A stretch of DNA of 64,000 nt from positions 47,590,921 to 47,654,920 of the forward strand of contig CM055110.1 of the NCBI GenBank assembly GCA_029204225.1. The letters are read 5' to 3'. The position numbers were made by a program, and so were the translations under genes. Of the stretch, positions 1 to 10,400 are shown piece by piece. Each line of letters opens with the position of its first letter. Positions within the stretch are counted from its first letter, which is position 1. The stretch comes from Diphasiastrum complanatum (Eukaryota > Streptophyta > Lycopodiopsida > Lycopodiales > Lycopodiaceae). Under the pieces are notes generated by a model. It searched no databases, was not told the DNA's origin, and saw nothing but the letters and a program-made list of their open reading frames with translations.

Positions 1-822
1 CATTCCCTCTGGGATAATAGGGAGTACTAAATCTGTGTATAACGAAAAAATCTTCCAGTAAACACTTTATTGTTTGATTAACAAAGTGTGTACCCCGGTC
101 ACTGACAATCTCAATCGGACATCCAAATCTGATTATAATATTTTCATATAGAAACTTGGTCATAGATTTTGCATCAACCACTTTGACAGCTTTGGCTTCA
201 ACCCACTTGGTCATATAATCAGTTGCGACGATAATGTATCGGGCCTGAGATCCTTGTGCGGCAGGATGAATAGAACCAACATAATCCAGTCCCCATTTTT
301 CAAAGGTGCTTGTAATAAAACCGGATGTAAGGGTTCATAATTCTGTCGAGTAGGCCGTCGTGCTCGCTGGCAAACATCACATGTCTAAATAAAATTTTCT
401 GTGTCATTATGAAGCGTAGGCCACCAACCACCGGATTATAAAAGTTTGCGAACAGTAATATATGTAGAGAAATGTCCTCCACCCATGCCATCATGTGAAA
501 ACATGATTAAATCTGGTACTTCATGCGGTAAAACACATCTGCGTAGAATATTATCTGATCCACGACGGTACAATTGTCCTGCAATTAATTGATAAGGTTG
601 AGTCTTATGAATCAATTGTCTTTTCTGTACTTTTGTCAAGGAGTCATTCGGTTGTCCTAGCATCAGGTACTCAACAATATATGTCGCCCACTCAGGTACT
701 GCTTCAACATAGAACAACGCAACATTTGGCAGTTCATCATCCACTTCAGTATTAACTGGTGCGGATTCAATTCGCGAAACGTGATCGGCTAGATAATGTT
801 GCTTTCCATTTCTAACCACAAT
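1..822 (-). pseudogene. gypsy integrase (copy A), truncated by window edge
   Basis: The stretch 819-436 is open and gives the RNase H tail followed by an integrase zinc-binding segment (GGGHFSTY, then WWP and CDVCQR further on). From about 430 to 1 the core is read across frame changes: a DYMTKWVEAKAV block, then SDRGTHFV with the second catalytic Asp, then FSTPYYPRG. In the DDE integrase family the catalytic Glu follows that last block by a few residues, so it lies just outside the window. Several frameshifts and one in-frame stop near the zinc finger show that it is dead. It follows directly from the RNase H segment on the same strand. Confidence 0.8.
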
Positions 823-1250
823 TCAAAAGTCAAATTCAGTCAATAATAATAACCATCTTGTAATACGTCTAGTATTACACGTCTTGTTTACCAAGTAAAG
901 TAACGGTTGATGATCCGTATAAAATGCAAAGTGCATTTCCATGAGGTAGTGACAAAATTTTTGAACAGAAAAAATCATGGCTAGCACTTCACGTTCTGTT
1001 GTTGAATAATTTTTCTCTGGATCTGTAAGTTGTCTGCTTGCAAATCGTATGGGATAATCCTTCTTATAGTCATCTGGCTGCGTCAAAACTGATCCAATGG
1101 CGTATTTTGAGGCATCCGTATGAACATGAAACTCTAATGTCCAATCTGGAGAACACAGTATTGGTGTTGAAGTTAATGCTTTTTTTAACTTTTCAAAGGC
1201 TTCTAACATTACGCACTCCAAATCTGGTCGGATCCATATGATGTAGAATC
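823..1250 (-). pseudogene. gypsy RNase H (copy A), fused to protease linker by RT deletion
   Basis: The open stretch starts with a short unrelated piece and then reads FEKLKKALTSTPIL, HVHTDASKYAIGSVL, the FASRQLTDPEKNYSTTERE block and FYTDHQPLLYLVN. These are the usual landmarks of the Ty3/gypsy RNase H: the Asp of TDAS, the Glu of TERE and the Asp of TDHQ are all present. What is absent is the roughly 1.3-1.5 kb of reverse transcriptase that should lie upstream; the protease linker ends at about 1250 and RNase H begins almost at once. Copy C at 34.6-35.5 kb and copy B at 57.4-57.9 kb carry the same domain. Confidence 0.85.
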
Positions 1251-1621
1251 TATTCATCCGTAAGTTCTGCATTGCCATCATAAGTTAAGGCATGGCTCAC
1301 TGGTATGAGATCATCCTCAATTGGATCTGGTATAGGTTCTGTTGATATCCAAGCTACATTCAGCACATTTAGTGAAAATGTGATTGGTGTATCCAAAGTT
1401 TGATCTAATAAGAAAATCTCATTCAACTCTGATTGAATATCTTGTTGACACATATATCCTGTTGTATAATCAATTGTTGCAAGAGCTTCATTCCAATTGA
1501 CAGTATCCGTTTGAGAATCGTAGTGAACTTCCAATTTTTTCTCTAGTTGATCACAAGTGTGATCCGTCGTTGATGAATCGTCATCCACTTTTTGAGCCAT
1601 TGGTTTGATAGTCCAAGTCAT
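1250..1621 (-). pseudogene. gypsy protease-RT linker (copy A)
   Basis: This 123-codon open stretch has no catalytic motif. It is identified by its match to 55740-55980 in copy B: both share the blocks LDTPITF, NVAWIST and IPDPIED/IPNPIED in the same order. In copy B these lie between protease and reverse transcriptase, so this is the linker. The last residues shared with copy B stop at about 1255, which marks the left border of the RT deletion. The reading frame starts with ATG but this is an internal methionine of a polyprotein, not a true start. Confidence 0.7.
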
Positions 1622-2121
1622 AGGATCACCTTTAACTGCACGTTCACGATTTTCAAAGTGATTTTTCTGGTACCCCAGTTATGAATTACTTGCGCAACTC
1701 GTAACCATGGACGTCCTAATTGAATTCAGTAGACATTTGGTGCTTCTGGTAAGTCCATCATGACGAAAATAATGACGAATTGTACTCTTGCAATCCTGAC
1801 AAATGTATCTTCCACCATTTCTCATGGATGAACTATCATTTGATCCGCTAGCTTAATAGCAAAAGTAGCAGGCTTAATCTTTGTAAGGTCCCATTTTGTA
1901 CATAGCTTTGTAAAAATCAGGTTAACTCCTAAACTACCATCTATCACGGCTGCTTCTTTAGAAAATTGTCTATGTTGTATCGGCAGAGTGATATTCTTTT
2001 GTTCACTTTCCCAAGCGGCTCCAACATGGAGTTCATGGTTAGATTCTTCAAATCCAGCACAAAAAAGCGGCTCCTGGTGGACTTCTAGTTCTTCTTGAGC
2101 TAACTTTTGCGCTAAGACTTC
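1622..2121 (-). pseudogene. gypsy aspartic protease region (copy A)
   Basis: No long open frame remains, but translation across stops shows AAVIDGSLGVNLI, TKLCTKWDL, then VMMDLPEAP and LGRPWLR, matching copy B residue for residue over most of its protease. The catalytic Asp sits in IDG. In copy B the loop reads IDGGSGVN; here it reads IDGSLGVN, so the two residues after the first Gly differ. Two in-frame stops (after the IVHP segment and before IQLGRPW) separate the pieces. The enzyme would normally work as a homodimer to cut the Gag-Pol polyprotein. Confidence 0.7.
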
Positions 2122-3947
2122 TTAAGCTTTTGGCACCAACTTTAGGAACTCTCCCAATGAAATATTGATCTTGCTAGACAAAATGTTCGTGAGTAATTCA
2201 GTATGCGGTGCTTCCGGTTCAGTCATCTTGAAGGGTTCTTCGTGATGATGTAATTGATCATTCATATCCGTACATAAATTTCTTGGAGGCTGCAATGGTG
2301 AAGACTGAACTTCAGTTGTTACTTTAGCAGCCTCAAGTTCCTCTTCTTCTTGCAGATATTTAATCCACTGTCTCATATCCTGATATCTTCGTTTTTCTGC
2401 ATTAAGATTTGGATAGACTCCCGATGGTGTTGGGGTTTTGTTCAATGGAATAGAATCAACAGGTACTGGATCCACTACTGGTTCTTTTTGCTTTTGTGCT
2501 CTGGTGACCACCATCAAGGGTGCACTTGGTTTATTTTGAGCTATTGATCCTTGCTTGATGGTTATCAAATTTACAGGTGTTGTAGCTGTTGGTGGCTTCG
2601 GTCTTGCGGGACACTCTTTATAGCAATGCCCATATCTACAATCACGACAGAATGGTAAAAAATTTTCTTTATTTGGACATTCTGCAACTCTGTGATTTTC
2701 CCCACATGCAAGGCATCCAAGTGGTGCTCTGGTCCAATTTCTCGAGGTTTGTTGTTGAGTGACAGCATTAATGGCATATTGTTCCAAAGATCCACCTTCC
2801 TGATCATTACCATTCTCCATTGCTCAACACTTCCGTAAGGTTCTGGTTCCATCAAATTGGCAGGAGGAGCGGAGTGTTTTGGTGGGGCGGGCAAAGCTAG
2901 ACGTTCCGGGTATCCAAGAGTAGATTGTCGTAGTCTTGCTACTGGATTTCCTCCATATTGTGAATCTCGATATCCCATCTGGGCATACCGTTGCTGAATT
3001 ATCCGAGGGTTGAAGTTGCAAAAAGCAGTCTCATAGTCAGGTGAATTACACAGATGGCAAACACTGATTTTTCCATTTTTTCAATTGAGGACACTCGTTC
3101 ACTGTGTGATTTCCTGTACAAATAGAACACCAGATATTTTTCCTGGTAGGAAAAGCTTTTGCAAACTTCTCAGGTTCCTTGTTCGCTTCTCCGTGGAAAT
3201 TTTCCAATGTTTTGATCTTCTCATTAAATTGCAACTGCAATTTTTCCATCTCTTTCTGCTGGGTCTTCCCAAGTTTCTCGAACTCATTGAGCATCATTTT
3301 TGCAGTAGCATAGGCATTCATTGATGCAATAGTGGTGGATGTCGTAGTAGTCTGCCTTGCTGTATAAGACAACATACTGACATTCGGCTCATCATCTGAA
3401 TCTTCATCCTCTTTTCGAATTGCATCGTCCATAGCATTTTGCAAAAGTGCGTACTCATTATGGCGTTTCAACTCATGTCTGATCCGTTTAGGTAGACCTG
3501 ACAAAAACCACATAATCATGGCATTTTCATTAATCAGCTCAGGTTCGCATTCAGATCTAAGATGTTTTGCCCTTCGATGTAATCTCGAACCATTTCCCGC
3601 TTTCCCATTTTAATTTTACTTAAAAGTAGGAAAGGGTCTTCCATAAACTTCCGTGGTTTGAACCGTGTGATAAGGGCTCGTTTAACAACCTCCCAATCTG
3701 TACGCTCAGTTTCATCTTGGTTATAGCAATCTTGTGCTGCGCCTGTTAAGGCCATAGGAAACAACTTAAGTTTATCTTGAGGATAAATCTCACTATAGAC
3801 CTCACATGATTCAACATAAATCTGAAGAAATCTAACTGGTTCTATTAATCCATCATATTTGGGTAGATCCAATCGGGGTGCTCTTCCAACAATAATTGGA
3901 TTGACCTCCTGTGGAGCACCTCCAGGAGCAGCTCCAGGGGCAGCCAT
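2122..3947 (-). pseudogene. gypsy gag (copy A), in three pieces
   Basis: Piece one (3947-3534) begins with ATG, MAAPGAAPGGAP, and contains the retrotransposon gag core, with RLDLPKYDG, FPMALTGAAQDCY and the TDWEVVKRALITRFKP block. Piece two (3519-3046) continues it with FLSGLPKRIRHELK, a long helical stretch rich in Glu/Lys, and a zinc-knuckle-like CSICTGNHTVNEC. Piece three (2820-2122) has two more cysteine clusters, CLACGENHRVAEC and CRDCRYGHCYKEC, and ends in a proline- and glutamate-rich region. The spacing of the knuckles departs from the standard CX2CX4HX4C. Frame breaks near 3525 and 2830-3040 split it. Gag forms the particle shell and binds the element RNA. Confidence 0.8.
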
Positions 3948-3949
3948 CT

Positions 3950-5150
3950 TTACAAATTTAGATCAAATAGATAATGAGATTGGATCTAGATTTTTTCAAA
4001 AATTTATCTCAGATTAAATCTGCTAGATCTATTCCATTTTTCAAAAATCTGATTCTATATGATGAAAAATTTTCCAAAATTTGATCAATCGATACTTCTC
4101 AAAAATGATAAATCTCTTAGAATCCAATTCAGAATATATCAGATTTGATCCAAATTTTGACAAAGACTTGATCTGAAAAATTAGAAACTAAAAATAGGAC
4201 TGGCGAAGGTTCACTAGGCGAAGGTTGGCTCGGCAAAGTTTAAACAATGCTATGTTGGAAAAAAAAAACTCTCTGACAACTTTTCTGAAAATTTCTTGGA
4301 AAATAACTTTCGTCGACTTCTCAGATGGAAGATCTGACACAAATAAAACTATGAAAAACCGGATGAAGGTTTCTGACACAAGAAAATACAGTTTCTGTAA
4401 TCTGGCGAGGGTAAAAATCAAGACTTTTTTGTGATCTGATAAAAAAGAATCTTCACCGAACTCAAAAATAGTATTTTTTTATAAATAGAATGTTTTGGAA
4501 ACTCAGCGAAGGTTTTGGCGAAGGATCAAGAGTAATTTTGCAAAAAAGTGACTTTTTTGACAAAAATATGACAATATGACAACTGATTCTCTGAAACTTT
4601 TTCTATTTTTGGTATTATTCTTCTCCAATCTGGCAGTAGATAGATCTGAATCACATCTTAGCACAATAAATTGGGCGAAGGTTCTTATCCTGTATTTTTT
4701 AGGGTTTTGATAATTTTTAGTGTTTTTTGACGGTTTTTCTGATGTTTCTGAAAATCTGCTGGGAATTAATCTTCGCCCTTCAAACTGAAGGTTCTGTAAA
4801 CAAAACCGAAGGTGTCTGCAACTCAGCGAAGGTTTCTTGAAAGAGGGTAAAAAGTTTTGAGCTCTGATGACGCTTTTTGCCTCTTTTTGACCAAATCTGG
4901 TAGATTTGAACGATTTTTGTTATTTTCTCTGATATCTCAAATCCAAATGGATCTTAAGATCGGTGATCTGAATAGCTTCTTTTCCTGTTTAGTACTCAGA
5001 TTAGATTTCAAACAAGAAAATCCACTCAAATCAGGCAAAATCAATCCCAAACTAATCTTAAAATGTAGATCTAACACTATTCATGCCACGACAAGATGCC
5101 TAATGCAAGCTAGCCATCAACCAAACATGCTGCAAACTGAAAAATTGGTG
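3950..5150 (-). other. leader of gypsy copy A with scattered GGCGAAGGTT motif
   Basis: There is no gene here. The stretch is AT-rich with long T/A runs and repeatedly shows GCGAAGGTT or close variants when read on the plus strand (around 4203, 4217, 4506, 4516, 4675, 4809 and 4826). It lies between the primer site and gag and so is the untranslated leader of the element. Small open stretches on both strands look like chance. Confidence 0.6.
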
Positions 5151-5152
5151 TA

Positions 5153-5172
5153 GCTCCCCGGCAACGGCACCA
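5153..5172 (-). other. primer-binding site, tRNA-Asp type
   Basis: On the minus strand the site reads TGGTGCCGTTGCCGGGGAGC. Plant tRNA-Asp ends in ...CCCCGGCAACGGCGCCA, whose complement begins TGGCGCCGTTGCCGGGG, so there is one mismatch in the first 17 positions. It starts four bases from the inner end of the LTR, the normal position for priming minus-strand DNA synthesis. Confidence 0.85.
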
Positions 5173-5176
5173 AAAT

Positions 5177-5920
5177 TGTAGTGGGTTTCTTTCCTTGCCT
5201 AACCTGAATCCAAGATCTAGTCAATCTAGCATCATAGAGACGAGGTTAGTTGTCACGCGGAGGTTTGTTCCCATGAGAGCGATAGTATAGTTCAGATTTA
5301 AACATGAATGGAGGATCTAATACTAACATCCATTAACACTAAGCATTAACACTACATCCATTAACCCTAAATCCACAACAATGATAGAAACTTACTCGTC
5401 TCTCTCTCCTTTTCTCTCTCACAAAAAGCATAAGAAATAGCAATTCCAATAATGATCAAATCCAACAATTAGCAAATACAAAAGAAGCATGAGAAATGGA
5501 GGAAAAGAGAGGAAGAGCAAGGACATTCATCAATCCATTTCTAAAGAGAACCAATCTGCTTTATTGAAATGAGGAAATGAACATCAGGAGCAACTCGAGT
5601 TGGTCCCTTTTTATAGTAGAGAGGAGGACCCTGGCCTCTGAATCCTATTGGTCCAGTCTTGCCTCTCTTTTTATTCAAATTTAAAAAAATGTGGGAACCA
5701 TCAAAATTGGAGGGAAACCCAACTTTATTCACTAACTTGACATTTAGGCCCTGCGACATTAAAAGTCCCGCAAAAAGGCCTAAAGTCCTTTATTAGCTTT
5801 TAACTAATCAATCAAATAACTATGTGATCATCGAGTTGGACTTACACACGTAGGGTGCCAAATCCCTCTCACTTATTAACTAGGATTAGGGTTGCTTTGG
5901 GATCCGCAAACCCTCCAACA
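5177..5920 (-). repeat. LTR of gypsy copy A (5' LTR), 744 bp
   Basis: On the minus strand it starts TGTTGGAGGG and ends CCCACTACA, the TG...CA ends expected of an LTR, and is followed four bases later by the primer site. Part of the same LTR recurs at 44203-44512 in the same orientation. A TATA box lies inside. The partner 3' LTR is outside the window. Confidence 0.75.
5604..5619 (-). promoter_or_regulatory. TATA box of the copy A LTR
   Basis: The minus strand reads CTACTATAAAAAGGGA, a near-ideal plant TATA box, about 430 bases before the inner end of the LTR. It would set the U3/R border and start of the element transcript. Confidence 0.6.
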
Positions 5921-6067
5921 ATCTTCACTTCAAATACAGAACAAAGAATCCATACACAAAGGATCTTCATCAACATCAGATAGATATATTTTAAGGAGTG
6001 TGAAGAATTGTAAAACGTATCTATCTTATGTATGTTTATTTTGGGGGTTCTACCCATGTAAATTGAT
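5921..6067. other. short spacer between two LTRs
   Basis: Nothing recognisable is seen; it is flanked by the copy A LTR on the left and an unrelated LTR on the right. Confidence 0.4.
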
Positions 6068-6820
6068 TGTACATATTCAAGGTGTGTGAATTGAGCACAT
6101 ATCCTTGTAGAATAGGACGAGTTTGAGTTAGATAGATCTATGATGATATGCATAAAATTAGATGACATGCAAAGTCAGTTTGAGTGCATGCATGCAACAT
6201 GCAAGTCAATATACATGTTCTACACATGTCCAATTCATCTAGGGAAGTCACATGCAAGGCATGCAAATATAGTAATGGACACATGCATCTAGTTTTGCAT
6301 ATATATCTAGTTGAGAAATTGACATTTGGAGAAAGTAGGTGCAATTTCTACATGCAAGCTTTTAGGTGTCAATATAGTAGTAGTTTACACTTGAATAGGT
6401 GTAGGGAATGCATTGAATGCTAGTAGTAGCATGAATTTATGCTCTCCTATATATGTACATATGGTTCTCATTCATTTCTATTGATGAATCAAGCTTTGGT
6501 AAGGTCTTAATGTCAAAATTGGATCTCATTCTATTTTGCTTGTAATTGTATTCTCTTTCTAATTTGAGATTGGTGTCTTCTTCATACATTATTTTGCTTG
6601 TGTACTTTCCCTATTTGTGAGGAATTGATGTAGCTTTGATTTGTAGCATTCTAGATTGTGCTCTAGCCTCAGATTTGTTGGTAGATTGTAGTATTACTCT
6701 GCAGGTGATCTGTGTGCCACCATAAAGCATGGTAAAGGTCATTCACACTTTTGATGTGGTTCTCCACATGTGTGAAGTTGCCGGATTTTTCACATGTGTG
6801 AAGTTGCTGGATTTTTCACA
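6068..6820 (+). repeat. LTR (family L1), plus orientation, about 753 bp
   Basis: The sequence starts TGTACATATTC and ends GGATTTTTCACA. It matches 52178-51422 on the other strand through its whole length, including the GCATGCATGCAACATGCAAG block and the CATGTG pieces near the end. The last 26 bases are present twice in tandem (6769-6794 and 6795-6820). The sister copy is followed by an initiator-Met primer site, which shows that this is a copia-type LTR read in the plus direction; here no primer site follows, so this copy is solo or truncated. Confidence 0.75.
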
Positions 6821-6945
6821 CTTTGAAAGTGAGTGGTTTCTCTGCATACAAAATATCTCTTCTGAAGTGCTGAAGGGAAAGTGGCATAACCATTTTGGTA
6901 AACTTCAGTAGGTTGTTCCTCCGGATAATATTGCTCATTGGAATA
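6813..6945 (-). pseudogene. gag zinc-knuckle scrap related to the 13.4-14.7 kb gag
   Basis: Minus-strand translation gives EQYYPEEQP, QNGYATFPSAL and RYFVCRETTHF. These line up with LLYQEYPSESP, QDGYAIIQGPL and RCFIRGETGHF in the gag at 14.4-14.6 kb. The first cysteine of the knuckle is a tyrosine here. Immediately to the right the strand switches: gypsy pol begins in the plus direction at about 6965, so gag and pol pieces are back to front. Confidence 0.55.
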
Positions 6946-6964
6946 GGAGGTGGATGCTTCATCT

Positions 6965-7615
6965 ACGTATGTGGCATTACAATACCTCTCAATCTGAAGG
7001 ATGATGATGAAGACGTAGACCGTATCATGCATGTAGGAGCCCACCTGAATCCAATCCAATTACGGAATTTGGAAAAGTTATTGCGCAAATACAGAGATGT
7101 GTTTGCATGGAGCTATAAAGAAATGAAGGGGGTTCCTCTTGACGTCGCAGTCCATAAAATCCCATTGTAGGATGGTGCCATACCTGTGAGAGCAAAACCT
7201 TATCGCACTAATCTTACTTATCATGAGAAGATACGAGAAGATATTCAGAAGCTTCTCGATGTTGGTTTCATTTATGAATCGAGCATACCAGTTGGGTATC
7301 GCCAATTGTGGCGGTACCAAAGAAAAATGGTAAACTCCATATCTGCATGGATTTGAAGAAACTTAATGATCAAGCAGAGGAAGATCATTTCCCATTACCT
7401 CTGACCACACAAATCCTCGAAGATATGGCAGGAGCAGAAGCTTTTAGCTTTCTAGACAATTTTAGTGGCTATTTCTTAGTCCAAATTGCTCCTGAAGATC
7501 GTTTGAAAACGGCGTTTGTTACAATTTTAGCCACTGGAAAAATAGATTCTCAATTTACGAAACCGCAAAAAATAATACTTATCATAAAATCTTTTCCATA
7601 TTATCTTATTGTGGG
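6965..7615 (+). pseudogene. gypsy reverse transcriptase fragment
   Basis: The first open stretch (to 7170) carries LRKYRDVFAWSYKEMKGVP, the typical linker just ahead of RT, then a stop. After a frame break the RT core follows: VAVPKKNGKLHICMDLKKLN, EEDHFPLP, FSFLDNFSGYFLVQIAPED and KTAFV. The Asp of FLDNFSGY corresponds to the first catalytic aspartate of RT. The sequence leaves the RT pattern soon after KTAF, before the YMDD-type box, so fingers and part of the palm are present and the rest is lost. The next gypsy sequence, at 7640, is already integrase. Confidence 0.8.
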
Positions 7616-7639
7616 GTAATTATATAAGCTAGGTGTTGA

Positions 7640-7995
7640 TGGTATTACACGTTGTTGCGGACATGAGTCTGAAGTCTGACAAATTATTGTCTTGACACAC
7701 GAAGGTATGGGGGTGGACATTTCTCCTCCGATGCTACTGCAAGGACAGTTCTTCCGGCAGGATATTGGTGGCCAACCCTTTTCAAAGACATTTATGCTTA
7801 TATAAAAGTTTGTGGCATTTGCCAACACGCAAAGAATATAAAAAAGGCCGACCACAGTCTCCTTACTCCAATACTTGAAAGCGAAGCATTTCACAAATGG
7901 GATATTGATTTTGTTGGACCTATTAGTCTAGCAGCATGTGGCACACAGTCACGATATATCTTGATTGCCACTGATTATGCAACTCCTCACGACTC
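7640..7995 (+). pseudogene. gypsy integrase N-terminal fragment
   Basis: Translation over three frames shows THEGMGG, WWP-like and CGICQHAKN pieces of the zinc-binding domain, then HKWDIDFVGPI and SRYILIATDYAT of the catalytic core. The first catalytic Asp (in WDIDFVGP) is visible. The match ends where a minus-strand Helitron fragment starts. With the fragment upstream it shows an internal deletion taking out the rest of RT and all of RNase H. Confidence 0.7.
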
Positions 7996-8608
7996 TCTTG
8001 TACAACTTTTGTCATGATCATGTCGGGACCTTTATACACGTATTTGTACAAATATTTCACACTTTGAATATGTACACAAACCTCTACATTAATATAACAC
8101 TGAAAGTAAAGGCTCAACTATTTATTGTACGGTACAACCCATCGATTATCCAACTCTACTCCACGAACCTTCATTCTTCTGCCATTGTTTCTGCGTTTGT
8201 AGGAAAGGTACCCATTCACTATAATTGTTTTCTCAGCAAATTGTCTTGGATAGTTTGATGACATAATCTTCTTGAAACCCTAAAGTTGTAAGGCCCTCCC
8301 TTCGAATTCGTAGTCGAATTATCAATTTTGACACCAAGAGAAGCAGATGCCAAACAATTGTTAAAACTTCATATATGCTTTCTGAATTGAAGTCATTTCT
8401 CGCTATCACGTGTGTAAAGTCTCAAAAGTACCTCAGGTGGAGGAGGTAGCAATGGAAGCTTCACCTTTCCTCTCATGCAACAAGATGAACCATTCATTTC
8501 AGTTTTCCATTTTAAGGCTAAACAAGATGAACACGTAAATCTCATCCATCCAAAATCATGATACGTGGCAGTTTTCCCAGAAAGAGCAACTTTAAACATT
8601 CTAGGCAT
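7990..8608 (-). pseudogene. Helitron Rep/helicase-like N-terminal fragment
   Basis: Read on the minus strand, 8608-8393 gives CCMRGKVKLPLLPPPPEVL, a classic block of the plant Helitron replication-initiator N-terminal region. About 8380-8290 shows the NCLASASLGVKID and GPYNFRVS region in shifted frames. From about 8240 to 7990 follow NGYLSYKRRNNGRR, ELDNRWVVPYN, CYINVEVC and VKYLYKYVYKGPD, again in the order known for Helitrons. In that family the HUH metal-binding centre lies between the GPY.F block and the YxRR block, and that region is missing here. The protein would start rolling-circle transposition; this copy cannot. Confidence 0.75.
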
Positions 8609-8639
8609 TGCACTTCCTCTTTGAAGAGTAAGATCAAAA

Positions 8640-9415
8640 CTACAAGGATCTGTGAATCATAAGATTCTATATGTTTATGATTGACGGATCATAAATTGAT
8701 ACTTAAAGGTCATTAGATGATTATATGGAAAATATGATGATTCTTAAGATGATGAGTAGTTCTTGATCAATTGGTGGAGTTAAAACTTAGATTTGTTATT
8801 TGAACTCTAAATTTGTATACAAACTTGAGATTGTTTGGATCTCACAGGCATTTTCATTAAGTAATTGTTTACTTATGAGAAATTTGCTTACCTTTACAGA
8901 TTGTAGTCAAGGAATGCTTGTGTACTATTTTTCAGCCTAAAATCTCCGGTTAATTAGGAGCAGTTAAGTCTATCAAGATTGAATGGTTGCTATTTTCTGG
9001 TATATGATGCTAGGGATAGAGCACTTATCTTAGGAGAGTATTTGGGGTACTCGAGAATGAGTTGAAGTCATTTTTATGTTGATGAATCTCCTAAGAGATT
9101 TTGGTGGGATGAGCTTTGTACCAAGAAGCATTTACAACAAGTCTACAAATAATTGTGGATAGTCTTGGACTCTATTGTTTTGGATCTTTAACTTTTGAAC
9201 ATTGATTTTCAATGTAAGGTGAGGACTCACCCAGTGCTTCATATAAATTGAGGTACATGAAGGTGATGTTATTAGATTGGAGAGAATCAAACCCAATAGG
9301 GAAATTTATCTTTTAGTGTACTTCTAAAAGGTCGATATAGTGTTTCAGTGTAGAGAGAGATAATTTGAGAATTATCCCATCTCTAAATACTTATTTGATA
9401 TTGAAGTCAGACTAA
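8640..9415. other. AT-rich stretch, no gene recognised
   Basis: All frames are stopped often and no motif stands out. Because a chromovirus tail follows at 9420, this could be the decayed pol of that element, but the sequence does not show it. Confidence 0.4.
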
Positions 9416-9419
9416 AGAT

Positions 9420-9780
9420 TGATTTTCAGGGTAATTGTGAAAGTTAAATGATTGATTTGTTAGCTTTTAAACTTAATCTTCAGGTTTGGTCGACTGCTCA
9501 TCCAATGTATCATATGTAAATTTAGTTTATATGATGATGATAGTTTGATGTATTGAAGATTTTGCCCATTTGAAAGATTTATCACTCAATGTACCTTTGG
9601 ACCCTGAATAAGTACTCAGGATCAAAGATAATAATTGAAAAATTGTTCTTTCTCTGTGTGCTTGCTTAGGTTGGTTGGTCAAATTGAGGATAATGATTCA
9701 TGGGAAGAGTTAAAAGCATACAAATTGGGTTTTCCCTAGTTACTCAATCTGAGGATAGAACTGATTTAAGGGGGAGAAAA
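9420..9780 (+). pseudogene. chromovirus (gypsy) pol C-terminal remnant with polypurine tract
   Basis: Pieces such as LAFKLNLQVWSTAHPMYH (around 9460-9515) match the integrase C-terminal segment of plant chromoviruses. Near 9690-9770 come DSWEELK and SEDRTDLRG, which fit the chromodomain end (WEEL...FP....LED). The polypurine tract AAGGGGGAGAAAA at 9768-9780 directly precedes an LTR. Frameshifts and stops are frequent. Lineage assignment to the Tekay/Del type rests on these short blocks. Confidence 0.55.
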
Positions 9781-10230
9781 TGTTACGTCCATGTCCTATG
9801 TAAGGGAATCAGAATAATTTCTGACGTGGATAGCCGGTCACTCCAGGTGTATATGGTTATTGGTTATGCCTCGTCATTCCAGGCTTGGCATGTAAAGTAA
9901 TTAATAATCATATGAGGGCCCAGACCTATCATTGGAAATTATAGGAGGTCAATAGCTCAATATAGGTTGCATGGTAATCCTAGGAGGAATATTCTCTCTC
10001 TCATGAAGAGAATATGTCCATTGGAAACTCGCCCATCCTCCTATTGGAAATTCAGTTTCTTGAGCCAATTTTTCCTCCTCTCTCTCTTGCGTTCTTCTCT
10101 ATGGCTTGGGGGCTAGGTCCAAGAGGAAACTCCAGGAGGGATCTAGGTTTGGATGGGTGGTTTTGCTCCACAGGTGTCCTTTTGGTTATTTTGCAACAAG
10201 ATCTAGTCAGATCTTCATACGGTGATCCTT
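9781..10230 (+). repeat. chromovirus 3' LTR (family L2), right border uncertain
   Basis: It starts TGTTACGTCC straight after the polypurine tract. It is a diverged relative of the minus-strand LTR at 20819-20341: both contain GCTTGGGGGCTAG and several other shared blocks in order. The right end is set only by where that similarity fades. Confidence 0.6.
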
Positions 10231-10400
10231 ACAGAATGTACTCAGCTACATGCATTCACTAGCCATGCAACCGTCTACAGCTCAAGCAGATCAACATTCA
10301 GCACAGAGAGCGATCCTACTACTAACTACTGAATCAAAGAACAATCAAGAACTAGATTAGCTACTGAAACTGGCTCGACACTAGAGAATCGGCTAACAAG

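Larger units (their letters stand above)
1..5920 (-). mobile_element. Ty3/gypsy retrotransposon, copy A, partial and RT-deleted
   Basis: Read on the minus strand, the order is LTR (5920-5177), primer-binding site, 1.2 kb leader, gag, protease, RNase H and integrase, running off the left edge of the window. The order protease-RNase H-integrase, with integrase last, is that of Ty3/gypsy elements. The primer site matches the plant tRNA-Asp 3' end, known from the Athila/Tat side of plant gypsy elements. No chromodomain can be seen, but the element is cut by the window edge. Stops and frameshifts break every gene, and the whole RT region is missing between about 1250 and 1245 compared with copy B at 54.8-58.0 kb, so this copy cannot be autonomous. 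Confidence 0.85.

Noticed and set aside
1-5920. Copy A as an autonomous element
   Set aside because: RT is missing and every gene carries stops or frame changes.
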